Positions 23,691 to 31,043 of a DNA stretch of 64,000 bases are shown here, piece after piece (position 1 is the first letter of the stretch; each line of letters starts with the position of its first letter). The stretch covers positions 75,018 through 139,017 of the forward strand of contig NZ_JBNLIA010000013.1 in NCBI RefSeq assembly GCF_050122995.1, read 5' to 3'. The DNA is from Haloparvum alkalitolerans (GTDB lineage: Archaea > Halobacteriota > Halobacteria > Halobacteriales > Haloferacaceae). A program made the translations under genes and the position numbers. Under the pieces are notes generated by a model. The model made no database searches, had not been told where the DNA came from, and saw nothing but the letters and a program-made list of their open reading frames with translations.

Positions 23691-25463
23691 ATGCGACTGG
23701 AGGATTACTGGGGGGTCGGCCCCAAGACGAGCGAGCGGCTGACCGAAGCGCTCGGCGTCGAGCGCGCCGTCGAAGCCATCGAGTCGGCCGACGTTCGCGC
23801 GCTGGTCGACGCGGGGATCACGCGCGGCCGAGCGACGCGGATCCTCCGGCGCGCCAACGGGAAGGCCGGCATGGACGTGCTCGCGACGGGCGACGCGCGG
23901 GACGTGTACGACCGACTGCTCACGCTCGCGGCCGGCTACGCACTGACCGAGCACGCGGGCGACCGGATCCGCGTGATGACGCCCCTCTCGGACCGCGAGG
24001 CCGTGGTCGACAGGCTCGACCGCGTGCTGGCCGCACGAGACGCGTGGGAGGACCTCGACGGTGACGACCGCGACGCCGTCGTCGAGGCGTTCGACGCGTT
24101 CGACGCGGAGGACGGCTCCGACCGGGCGGCCGTCGAAACCGCCCTCGCGCTCCGGGAGGCGGGGCTCACCGGGTCCACGTTCGACGCGCTCGCGGACGTG
24201 GACGAGGACGCGCTCCGCGAGGCGGCGGGCGCGCTCGGCTACGTCCGCGAGACCGACGACGGCGTCGAGGTCGAACGCGGCGCGGACGACGAACTCGACC
24301 GGCTCCGCGACCGACGCGACGCGGCCCGCGAGCTGTCGGACTCCGCGTTCGACGTGATCGACAGCGTTCGAGAGGAGAGCGTCCGGGACTTCGAGGCGTT
24401 CAAGGCCGGCGTGGTCGACCACGTCGCGGACGAAACGGGGATCGAACCGGCCGCTATCCGCGCGGCGGCGCCCGACGAGGCGGTCGACGCCGCCGACTTC
24501 GTCTCCGGAACGCTTCGGGAACTGGTTCGCGAGGCGGAGGCGGACGCCGCGGAGCGCGAGGAGGCGGTCGCGGCGGACCTGCGCGCGAGCATCGAGGCAG
24601 CGGAGACCGACGTGGCCGCGGCCGTCGACGCGGTCGACGACATCGCTTTCGAGCTGTCGCTGGGACGGTTCGCGACCGCGTACGACCTCGCGAGACCGAC
24701 GCTGGTCGAAGACGGCGTGGCCGTGCGGAACGCGCTGAGCCCCTTCCTCGACGACCCGAATCCGGTTTCGTACGCGGTCGGCGAGCACGGCCTCCCCTCG
24801 GCGGGGTTCGCTGCCGGCGAGCGACCGCCCTCCGGCGATCGCGTCAGCGTACTCACCGGCGCGAACTCCGGCGGGAAGACGACCCTGCTGGAGACGCTGT
24901 GTGCGGTGACGCTGCTCGCCTCGATGGGGCTTCCCGTTCCCGCCGAGGCCGCGGAGGTCGGCCGGTTCGACCGCGTCGTCTTCCACCGCAGGCACGCCTC
25001 CTTCAACGCCGGCGTGCTGGAGTCGACGCTGAAGTCCGTCGTCCCGCCGCTCGTCGAACCCGGTCGGACGCTGATGCTCGTCGACGAGTTCGAGGCGATC
25101 ACCGAACCGGGGCGGGCTGCCGACCTCCTGAACGGACTCGTCGGCATCACCGTCGAGGAAGCGGCGCTGGGCGTGTTCGTCACCCACCTCGCCGACGAGT
25201 TGAGTCCGCTGCCGGACGCCGCCCGTATCGACGGCATCTTCGCCGAGGGGCTGACGCAGGACCTGGACCTGCGGGTCGACTACCAGCCGCGGTTCGGGAC
25301 CGTCGGCAAGTCCACGCCGGAGTTCATCGTCTCCCGGCTGGTGGCGAACGCGGACGACCGGCTGGTCAGACGGGGGTTCGAGAGCCTCGCGAGCGCCGTC
25401 GGAGAGGAGGCCGTCCAGCGGACCCTCTCGGACGCGCTGTGGTCGCCCGAGGACGGTCGGTGA
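23691..25463 (+). CDS. MutS-like ATPase with N-terminal helix-hairpin-helix
   Basis: A 590-residue protein. Residues 1-60 (LEDYWGVGPKTSERLTEALG, then ITRGRATRILRR) are two helix-hairpin-helix-like motifs. A long helical lever region rich in acidic residues (about 100-370) follows. The C-terminal MutS-type ATPase has Walker A GANSGGKTTLLETL near 390 and Walker B LMLVDEFEA near 460, with a conserved FVTHLADEL. It lacks the mismatch-reading domain I, so it belongs with archaeal MutS-related or MutS5/MutS2-like proteins, perhaps acting on branched DNA. The substrate is not established. Confidence 0.85.
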   Translation: MRLEDYWGVGPKTSERLTEALGVERAVEAIESADVRALVDAGITRGRATRILRRANGKAGMDVLATGDARDVYDRLLTLAAGYALTEHAGDRIRVMTPLSDREAVVDRLDRVLAARDAWEDLDGDDRDAVVEAFDAFDAEDGSDRAAVETALALREAGLTGSTFDALADVDEDALREAAGALGYVRETDDGVEVERGADDELDRLRDRRDAARELSDSAFDVIDSVREESVRDFEAFKAGVVDHVADETGIEPAAIRAAAPDEAVDAADFVSGTLRELVREAEADAAEREEAVAADLRASIEAAETDVAAAVDAVDDIAFELSLGRFATAYDLARPTLVEDGVAVRNALSPFLDDPNPVSYAVGEHGLPSAGFAAGERPPSGDRVSVLTGANSGGKTTLLETLCAVTLLASMGLPVPAEAAEVGRFDRVVFHRRHASFNAGVLESTLKSVVPPLVEPGRTLMLVDEFEAITEPGRAADLLNGLVGITVEEAALGVFVTHLADELSPLPDAARIDGIFAEGLTQDLDLRVDYQPRFGTVGKSTPEFIVSRLVANADDRLVRRGFESLASAVGEEAVQRTLSDALWSPEDGR

Positions 25464-25479
25464 GAAGGGGTCGCGCCCG

Positions 25480-26169
25480 TCAGGAGGAGTCGGTCGGGGT
25501 CGCCGTGGTCACGTCGACGTCCGCGGGGTGGTCGAGGTTCCCGGTGAGGTCCGCGACGACCGGCTCCTCGTCCTCGGCGCGGTTCTGCGGGTAGACGGCG
25601 ATCGGCACGAGGAAGTCCTCTTCGTGGCGGACGGAGCCCACCTGCACGAACACCTCCACTTCCTGCCCCTCGAACTGCGCGACCGCGTCGAACTTGGTCG
25701 CCTCGTACTCCGTACCGAACGGGGCGTAGGTCAGCGTCTCCGCCTCGCCGCGGACCTCCAGCGACTCGTAGTTCGAGGCGAGCAACTGGACGAGCCGCTC
25801 GTTGTCGTACTCCGCGACGGGGTTGAGCGTCTGGCCCGCGATCTCGACGGCGGGCGTCGACAGCACCGCGAACACCGCGACGGCCGCCTCGCCGATGGGC
25901 CCGAACTCGACGGTCTTCTCGTAGGTCGCGACGTAGTTCGTCGCCTCGACGCTCCGCTCCTGTCCGGCGACCTCGAACTGCTCCTCGATGACCCGCTCGG
26001 CGACCTCCTGCAGTTCGTAGTCCGTCCCGTCCGCGGTCGAGGCGCTGACCACGGCCGGCTCCGCGGACACCTGATACGCTCCCTGGCCGGTCACGAAGTC
26101 GAGGCAACCGCTCAGCGCCAGCACGGACGAACTGCCGACCACTCCGAGCACGCGACGTCGTGAGTGCAT
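25480..26169 (-). CDS. Secreted haloarchaeal lipoprotein (DUF6517-like)
   Basis: A 229-residue protein with the signal MHSRRRVLGVVGSSSVLALSGC: twin arginine, hydrophobic stretch and lipobox LALSGC, anchoring the cysteine near residue 22. The mature domain (YQVSAEPAVVSASTADGTDYELQEV, then VEATNYVATYEKTVEFGPIGEAAVAVFAVLSTPAVEIAGQTLNP) fits a haloarchaeal lipoprotein family I recall as DUF6517; the name needs a profile search. The function is unknown. A TATA-like GTTTATCC lies about 28 nt upstream on the minus strand. Confidence 0.8.
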   Translation of the reverse strand: MHSRRRVLGVVGSSSVLALSGCLDFVTGQGAYQVSAEPAVVSASTADGTDYELQEVAERVIEEQFEVAGQERSVEATNYVATYEKTVEFGPIGEAAVAVFAVLSTPAVEIAGQTLNPVAEYDNERLVQLLASNYESLEVRGEAETLTYAPFGTEYEATKFDAVAQFEGQEVEVFVQVGSVRHEEDFLVPIAVYPQNRAEDEEPVVADLTGNLDHPADVDVTTATPTDSS

Positions 26170-26315
26170 GCGCGGCCTTTTGAGAGTTCGCGGGATAAAC
26201 TTCGTGGCCGTTTCCGTCAGTGGACGAACTAGTCGGGGTGTGAGTTCCCGTTCCGTGACGTACGTTTACTCGCTGGTGGATTTGGACTCGTCCCGACCCA
26301 CATTCATCGCATACA

Positions 26316-26368
26316 GGACAGAAAATACAACTATTGTGGACATTTTCTGTCCGAGCGTGTGATTTTAT
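26316..26368 (+). promoter_or_regulatory. Promoter with 11-bp inverted repeat before small zinc protein gene
   Basis: GGACAGAAAAT (26316-26326) and ATTTTCTGTCC (26342-26352) are perfect inverted repeats with a 15-nt spacer. They end 8 nt before a TATA-like GATTTTATG (26360-26368), which is about 31 nt from ATG 26395. Position just upstream of the TATA/BRE suggests an activator or repressor site. It could also fold as a hairpin in a transcript from the left. Confidence 0.6.
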
Positions 26369-26394
26369 GTTTGAGGATGGCGTGAGCGTTTCGT

Positions 26395-26589
26395 ATGTCA
26401 GCCGAATCCCCCACGACCGTCGAGCCGACGTGGAACGATCCGAACGAGTGCCCCTTCTGTGGCGCCGCGCTGGCGGACCCCGGTGCGGGCTTCGTCGACC
26501 ACGTCGCGGAGAACCCGGTCTGTGACCGCGGCTTCGAGACGTGGCGCGACCGCGTCGCCGGCGACATGGGCGGCGAGTGGTCCGGGTAG
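26395..26589 (+). CDS. Small zinc-ribbon protein
   Basis: A 64-residue acidic protein. A CPFCGAAL knuckle near residues 19-26 is followed by DHVAENPVCDRGFETWRDRV, so C-x2-C with a downstream H and C can hold one zinc ion. Small single zinc-finger proteins (micro-proteins) are common in haloarchaea and some regulate biofilm or swarming, but I cannot link this one to a phenotype. It has its own promoter with an inverted repeat and converges with the MrfA-like helicase gene. Confidence 0.78.
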   Translation: MSAESPTTVEPTWNDPNECPFCGAALADPGAGFVDHVAENPVCDRGFETWRDRVAGDMGGEWSG

Positions 26590-26613
26590 GCCCCGTACCT
26601 CGCCCGAGCGCGA

Positions 26614-28962
26614 TCAGTCCGCAGCCGGACTCGGCGCGTCGACGAGCCGGTGGAGAAGCTGTGTCGCGGGCGCCTTCGCGAGCGGCTCGTTCGCGTTGCC
26701 GCAGTGAGGCGACTGGACGCACGCGGGACAGCCGTCCGCGCAGTCACAGCCCTCGATGAGGCGCGCCGTCCGGGCGAACAGTTCCTCGACCCGCTCGAAC
26801 CCCCGTCGCGTCAGCCCGACGCCGCCGGGGTAGCCGTCGTAGACGAACACCGTCGCGGCGTCGGTGTGGGGGTGATACGGCGTCGAGAGACCGCCTACGT
26901 CCGCGCGGTCGCACAGCAGGTGGAAGGGGAAAAGCGAGATGACGCCGTGCTCGGCCGCGTGAATGCCGCCGTTGAAGCCGTGCTCGCCGTGGTCGGCGCG
27001 CACGTCCGTTTCCACGTCCTCCGGAACCGGGAAGTAGAGCGCCCGCGTGCGGAGCGTGGTCTCGGGAAGGTCGAGCGTCTTCTGCCCGAGCGACTCGCCC
27101 GTCGAGGAGTCGCGGCGCTCGAACCCCGTCACGCGCTCGGTGACGGTCACGTCCGCGAACCGGACCGGCGTGTCCGGCCGGGCCGAGAGCGGGCGCTCGT
27201 CGAGGTCCTCGTTCACGACCACGTCCTTCTCGGTGAGGACCTGCGTGTAGTAGTCGGCCCACGTCGTCGACAGCTCCGCCACGTCGCGGTTGAGGTCGAG
27301 TTTCGTCACCTCGTAGGTGCGACCCTGCTGGTGGTAGATTGCGCCCGGATGGGCGTCTCGCATCGCGTCCGAGAGCCCGAGCGAAGCGACCGTCTCGTTG
27401 CGACCGGTGTCGATCAGGTCCACCTCGCGCTCCTCGGCTGTCCGCAGGTTCAGCTCGTGTTGCGGGCTCGTGTCGCCGTTGAACGTCCAGCGCGTCCCGT
27501 CCCGCGTCTCGCGGCGGTCGAGCACGCCGTGCTCCGTGAACTCCGCGACGATCCCGGGGAACTCGTCGCCGAAGTGGTCGCGGTCCCCCGGCGCGAGCCA
27601 GTTCTCGTCGGCCGCGCAGGCGACGTGTCGCGGGAGCAGTTGGTCGTTCTCCGGGTCGCAGATGGCGTCCTCCGGCGGCGCCTCGAACAGGTCCTCGGGG
27701 TTGTTCATCAGGTACTGGTCGAGCTGGTCCTCGCCGCCGACCAGCACCACGAGTGCGGGGTCGTCGCCGCGGCCCGCGCGGCCGGCCTGCTGGAACGTGT
27801 TCATCCGCGTCCCGGGGTAGCCGTCCAGCAGGACGGCGTCCAGTCCGCCCACGTCCACGCCGAGTTCCAGCGCGTTCGTCGACCAGACGCCGCGCAGGTC
27901 GCCCTCGTGCAGCCGCGTTTCGAGGTCCCGGCGCGTGTCGTCTTTGAGCGCCGCCTGATACGCCCCGACCTTGCCGGCCAACTCCCGCTCGCCGCGCTCG
28001 CGGAGGTCGTCCGCGCTGTCGGTCGCGTACTGCTCGGCTGTCTGTCGCGCCCGCGTGAACGTCAGCGTCTGGTGACCCTGCTGGACCAGATCCACGAACA
28101 GCCGCTTCGTCTCGGTGTGGCTCGACTTCCGGCGCCCGCTCCCGCGCTCCTGCCAGTCGTCGTCGTACTCCGGCGGGTTCCACAGCACCCAGTCCCGCGG
28201 CCCGCGCCCGGACGCGTCCTCGTCCACGAGCGCGAAATTCTCCTCGTCGCGGCCGGTGACGGTCGCGGCGTGCGCGACCGGATTGCCGATGGTCGCGGAA
28301 CAGCAGACGTACTGGGGGTCCGCACCGAACCGCTCGCAGAGCCTGTTGAGCCGGCGGAGCGCGAGCGCGACCCCCGAACCGAACACGCCGCGGTAGTTGT
28401 GGACCTCGTCGACGACGACCAGTTCCAGCGACGAGAAGAACCACTCCCAGAGCCGGTAGCCGTACGGCAACAGCCCGTAGTGGAGCATGTCCGGGTTCGA
28501 CAGGAGGACCGTCGGCCGCCGGTCGCGCACGTCACGCTTCTCCGACCGCGACAGCCGCCCGGTGTAGGTGTCGACCGACACCCGGCTTCCGAAACCCAGG
28601 TCTCCGGCCAACGCCGACAGCGTCTCCTCCTGGTCGGAGATGAGCGCGTTCTGCGGCCCGAGGTAGAGCGTCCGGCCGCCGTGGTCCATCGCGCGCTCGA
28701 AGGCGGGAACCGTGTACGCCAGCGACTTCCCGCTCGCGGTCTCGGTGGCGATAACCGCGTCCTTCCCGTCGCGGACCGCCTCGATGGCGGCCGCCTGATG
28801 CTCGTACAGGCGGTCGATGCCGCGCTCGGCGAGCGCGTCCGCCAGCCGCGGCTCCAGACCGACGTCCGCGAACGACGGCTCCCGCCCCGGAACCCGGCGA
28901 TGCTCAGCGATCTGTCCCTCGTAGTAGGGCCGCGAGCGCAACCAGTCGACGACGTCTTCCAC
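26614..28962 (-). CDS. MrfA/YprA/Hrq1-type DEAD/DEAH DNA helicase with C-terminal zinc domain
   Basis: A 782-residue superfamily 2 helicase. YEHQAAAIEAV (Q motif region), Walker A ATETASGKSLAY at 71-82, the DEVHNYRG box near 183, CCSATIGNP (motif III), STNALELGVDVGGLDAVLLDGYPGT (motif V) and QQAGRAGRGDD (motif VI) are in order. The C-terminal DUF1998/MZB region ends with four cysteines, CDCADGCPACVQSPHCGN, near 742-760. Bacterial MrfA and yeast Hrq1 are 3'-5' helicases in crosslink repair, and I infer a DNA repair role. Confidence 0.9.
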   Translation of the reverse strand: MEDVVDWLRSRPYYEGQIAEHRRVPGREPSFADVGLEPRLADALAERGIDRLYEHQAAAIEAVRDGKDAVIATETASGKSLAYTVPAFERAMDHGGRTLYLGPQNALISDQEETLSALAGDLGFGSRVSVDTYTGRLSRSEKRDVRDRRPTVLLSNPDMLHYGLLPYGYRLWEWFFSSLELVVVDEVHNYRGVFGSGVALALRRLNRLCERFGADPQYVCCSATIGNPVAHAATVTGRDEENFALVDEDASGRGPRDWVLWNPPEYDDDWQERGSGRRKSSHTETKRLFVDLVQQGHQTLTFTRARQTAEQYATDSADDLRERGERELAGKVGAYQAALKDDTRRDLETRLHEGDLRGVWSTNALELGVDVGGLDAVLLDGYPGTRMNTFQQAGRAGRGDDPALVVLVGGEDQLDQYLMNNPEDLFEAPPEDAICDPENDQLLPRHVACAADENWLAPGDRDHFGDEFPGIVAEFTEHGVLDRRETRDGTRWTFNGDTSPQHELNLRTAEEREVDLIDTGRNETVASLGLSDAMRDAHPGAIYHQQGRTYEVTKLDLNRDVAELSTTWADYYTQVLTEKDVVVNEDLDERPLSARPDTPVRFADVTVTERVTGFERRDSSTGESLGQKTLDLPETTLRTRALYFPVPEDVETDVRADHGEHGFNGGIHAAEHGVISLFPFHLLCDRADVGGLSTPYHPHTDAATVFVYDGYPGGVGLTRRGFERVEELFARTARLIEGCDCADGCPACVQSPHCGNANEPLAKAPATQLLHRLVDAPSPAAD

Positions 28963-29004
28963 GGTTACCTCACCGTCGGCGGGCGGCGAGCCTAAGGCTT
29001 CTCC

Positions 29005-29150
29005 CCGACCTTTTTCTGCGTCGGGTCGCGCCGGCGCGAAGCGCCGGCTTGACCACTCCTTGAAAAATGTCGATCAAAAAGGGGCCGCGGGCGGCGCTGC
29101 GGGCGCTGCGCGCCCTCGCGCCGCCGCGGTACCACAACCTGGACAGAAAC
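29005..29150 (-). repeat. Dispersed structured element B, copy 1
   Basis: In the orientation of copies 2 and 3 (43239-43512) this copy lies on the minus strand. It shares GTGGTACCGCGGCGGCGCGA, GGCCCCTTTTTGATCGAC, TTTTTCAAGGAGTGGT and GCAGAAAAAGGTCGG with them. Two hairpins fold: GGGCGC/GCGCCC (29101-29106/29110-29115) and GCCGGCGC-GAA-GCGCCGGC (29030-29048). The second stem has other sequences in copies 2 and 3 but stays perfectly paired. It lies between the helicase and a divergent membrane-protein gene. It is non-coding. Confidence 0.8.
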
Positions 29151-29242
29151 CGCCACAGCACCGCCTACCGCGACCGCCCCAGCACCACACCGCCCAGCAC
29201 CGCAACCGCCACAGAACCGCCTACCGCGACCGCCCCAGCACC
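29149..29242 (+). repeat. Two 38-bp direct repeats beside element B1
   Basis: 29149-29186 and 29205-29242 match over 38 bp with one difference; both contain CCGCCTACCGCGACCGCC. The repeat period is 56 bp. The region is built from CCGCNACCGCC-like words and ends just before the TATA box of the next gene. Similar GCGGTGCGG words occur beside copies B2 and B3. Confidence 0.75.
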
Positions 29243-29257
29243 GCGACCGCCACGGCA

Positions 29258-29266
29258 CTATTTATG
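29258..29266 (+). promoter_or_regulatory. TATA box that decides the start of the membrane protein
   Basis: CTATTTATG is centred about 26 nt before ATG 29288. The alternative ATG at 29264 lies inside this TATA box and would not be transcribed, so 29288 is chosen as start. Confidence 0.6.
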
Positions 29267-29287
29267 AACGGCTGTCGAAGCATCCGT

Positions 29288-29833
29288 ATGTCTGGCTCGG
29301 CAGTCGAGAAACTCGGCGTCGCCTGCCACCGGTACGGTCCCGGGCGGTTGCCTGGTGCCCGCCGCAGATGCCTCGGCACGGGCTACGCCTGCGCGTCGAC
29401 CGCGGTTCTGGCGACCACCGCGTTCGTGCACCTGATGGTCCCGTTCCTGCTCGTGAACCCCGACTCAGCGGCCCTGTTCTGGGCGGTCTTCGGCCTCCTT
29501 CTGCTCCCGGTCGTCGTGCCGGCCGCGTTCGTGTCCGGCGTCGCGACGTGGCGCCTGCTCCCCGACTGGCTCCCGGCGTACGGCGCGGTCGCCGGACTCG
29601 TCTCGGCAGTTGCGACGTACTGTCTCGTCACGGTCGCGCTGGTCCCGATACTGGCGTACGGGAACCCCCTGCTGACAGGCATCGAGTCGACTCCGAACCT
29701 CCCGGTTCTCGCAGGCAGCGCCGCGGTCGTCGGTATCGTCGCCTTCCTACTGACGTTCTGGGTCGCAGTCCCCGCCGGCGTCGCGGGCGGATACGTCTAC
29801 GAGGGCGCCCGACCGGCGACGCTCGAGGACTAG
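29288..29833 (+). CDS. Small membrane protein of unknown function
   Basis: A 181-residue protein with four hydrophobic segments: around ASTAVLATTAFVHLMVPFLLV, ALFWAVFGLLLLPVVVPAAF, YGAVAGLVSAVATYCLVTVALV and GIVAFLLTFWVAVPAGVAGGYV. The basic N-terminus (CHRYGPGRLPGARRRCL) is presumably cytoplasmic. It has no charged residues within membrane segments and no known motif. Codon use is slightly less GC-biased than its neighbours. The start is set by the TATA box. The gene lies between element B1 and the cupin gene. Confidence 0.68.
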   Translation: MSGSAVEKLGVACHRYGPGRLPGARRRCLGTGYACASTAVLATTAFVHLMVPFLLVNPDSAALFWAVFGLLLLPVVVPAAFVSGVATWRLLPDWLPAYGAVAGLVSAVATYCLVTVALVPILAYGNPLLTGIESTPNLPVLAGSAAVVGIVAFLLTFWVAVPAGVAGGYVYEGARPATLED

Positions 29834-29922
29834 TCGACCGGCCGTGCGCCGACCGTCGCGGCGGTCGCGGACCCCCCCAACTCGGGAGAAGGATTTTGCG
29901 CCCCTCCCGCGTGGGCACACGC

Positions 29923-30408
29923 ATGGATCCCGTCAACGAGGCCGACCTCGACTGGGAGGCGGGCGACCGCGGCGACCCGCCGTTCCGCCGCAAGCGCCTC
30001 GCCGCGGCCGCGGGCGGCACGGACCTCGGATGTAGCCTCTACGAACTCCCCGCCGGCGCGAAGTCGTGGCCCTATCACTACCACGCCGGCAACGAGGAGG
30101 CGATCTACGTCCTCGCCGGGTCGGGAACGCTCCGGACGCCCGAGGGACCGGTCCCGATCGAGGCCGGCGACTACGTCGCGTTCCCCGCCGACGAGTCGGG
30201 CGGCCACCGCGTCGTCAACGACGGCGAGGAGCCGGTCCGCTACCTCGCGATGTCCACGATGAACGAACCGGACGTGACGGTCTACCCCGACTCGGAGAAG
30301 TTCGGCGTCTACGCCGGCGCGCCGCCGGGCGACCGCGGCGAGCGCTCGCTGTCGGGCTACTACCGGATCGATGAGGACGTCGACTACTGGGAGGACGAGG
30401 AGCCGTGA
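29923..30408 (+). CDS. Single-domain cupin protein
   Basis: A 161-residue cupin. Motif 1 is YHYHAGNEEAIYVLAGSGTLRTPEG, with H-x-H and E metal ligands. Motif 2 is GDYVAFPADESGGHRVVND with the last histidine. A conserved tail (YPDSEKFGVYAGAP, then YRIDEDVDYWEDEEP) is typical of uncharacterised cupins that accompany sugar or small-molecule metabolism. The substrate is unknown. The NUDIX gene starts inside its stop codon (GTGA overlap), so the two are one operon. Confidence 0.87.
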   Translation: MDPVNEADLDWEAGDRGDPPFRRKRLAAAAGGTDLGCSLYELPAGAKSWPYHYHAGNEEAIYVLAGSGTLRTPEGPVPIEAGDYVAFPADESGGHRVVNDGEEPVRYLAMSTMNEPDVTVYPDSEKFGVYAGAPPGDRGERSLSGYYRIDEDVDYWEDEEP

Positions 30409-30941
30409 CGGGGGCGGGCGGTGACGCGAACCCGGACGCGCCGCGCGAACCGCACCTGATCCGCGTCGATCCGGGCCGACTCACGGAGTTCGAGGCGTGG
30501 GCGACCGAGGGCACGGCGCGGGCGGTCGCGGCGCGCGTTCTGGACCCCGCGGGTCGCATCGCGCTCGTCAAGAACGGCTGGTCCGAGGGGTGGACGCTCC
30601 CCGGCGGCGGCGTCGAACCGGGCGAGGAACCGGCCGCGGCGGCCGCGCGCGAGGTCCGCGAGGAGACCGCGCTGGCGGCGACCGTCGGCGAGCGGCTCGT
30701 CGTGCTCGACCAGTTGTACGTCTCCAGCGCGGACGTGCCCGCGGACGCGTCGGCCGGGGAGGTGCCGGAGGAAGCGGTCGCGTACCGCGGCGAGTGTCAC
30801 GTCTTCGCGGCGACCGCCGACGGGGCCATCCCGCCGGTGGCGGAACTGGGCGTCTCGGGGGAGACGATCCGGGCGGCGCGCTGGTTCGAGACGGTGCCCG
30901 AGGACCTCCACGACGGGGCCGTGGTGCGGCCGTATCTGTGA
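30405..30941 (+). CDS. NUDIX hydrolase
   Basis: A 178-residue protein with GTG start at 30405 overlapping the cupin stop by 4 nt. The Nudix box GGGVEPGEEPAAAAAREVREETAL near residues 65-88 has the E and REVxEE residues for magnesium binding; the usual last glycine is alanine. A 20-residue N-terminal extension and an acidic loop (SSADVPADASAGEVPEEA) are present. It cleaves a nucleoside diphosphate linked to another moiety; the exact substrate is unknown. Confidence 0.87.
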   Translation: MTGAGGDANPDAPREPHLIRVDPGRLTEFEAWATEGTARAVAARVLDPAGRIALVKNGWSEGWTLPGGGVEPGEEPAAAAAREVREETALAATVGERLVVLDQLYVSSADVPADASAGEVPEEAVAYRGECHVFAATADGAIPPVAELGVSGETIRAARWFETVPEDLHDGAVVRPYL

Positions 30942-31010
30942 GCTCGCGGCTCCGGCCGCCGTCCCCCGCAGTCGTCCCCGAACCGTGGGAAGGAGTCGCG
31001 CCGTCCAACA

Positions 31011-31020
31011 ACGCTTAAAC
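31011..31020 (+). promoter_or_regulatory. TATA box of thrS
   Basis: ACGCTTAAAC is centred about 28 nt before ATG 31044, a leaderless arrangement. Confidence 0.5.
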
Positions 31021-31043
31021 CCCTCGTCCGGTTTGACCGAAGT

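Noticed and set aside
26168..26362. A 64-codon plus-strand frame in the gap before the zinc micro-protein
   Set aside because: It crosses the inverted repeat and promoter region, has no family-like sequence and no promoter of its own.
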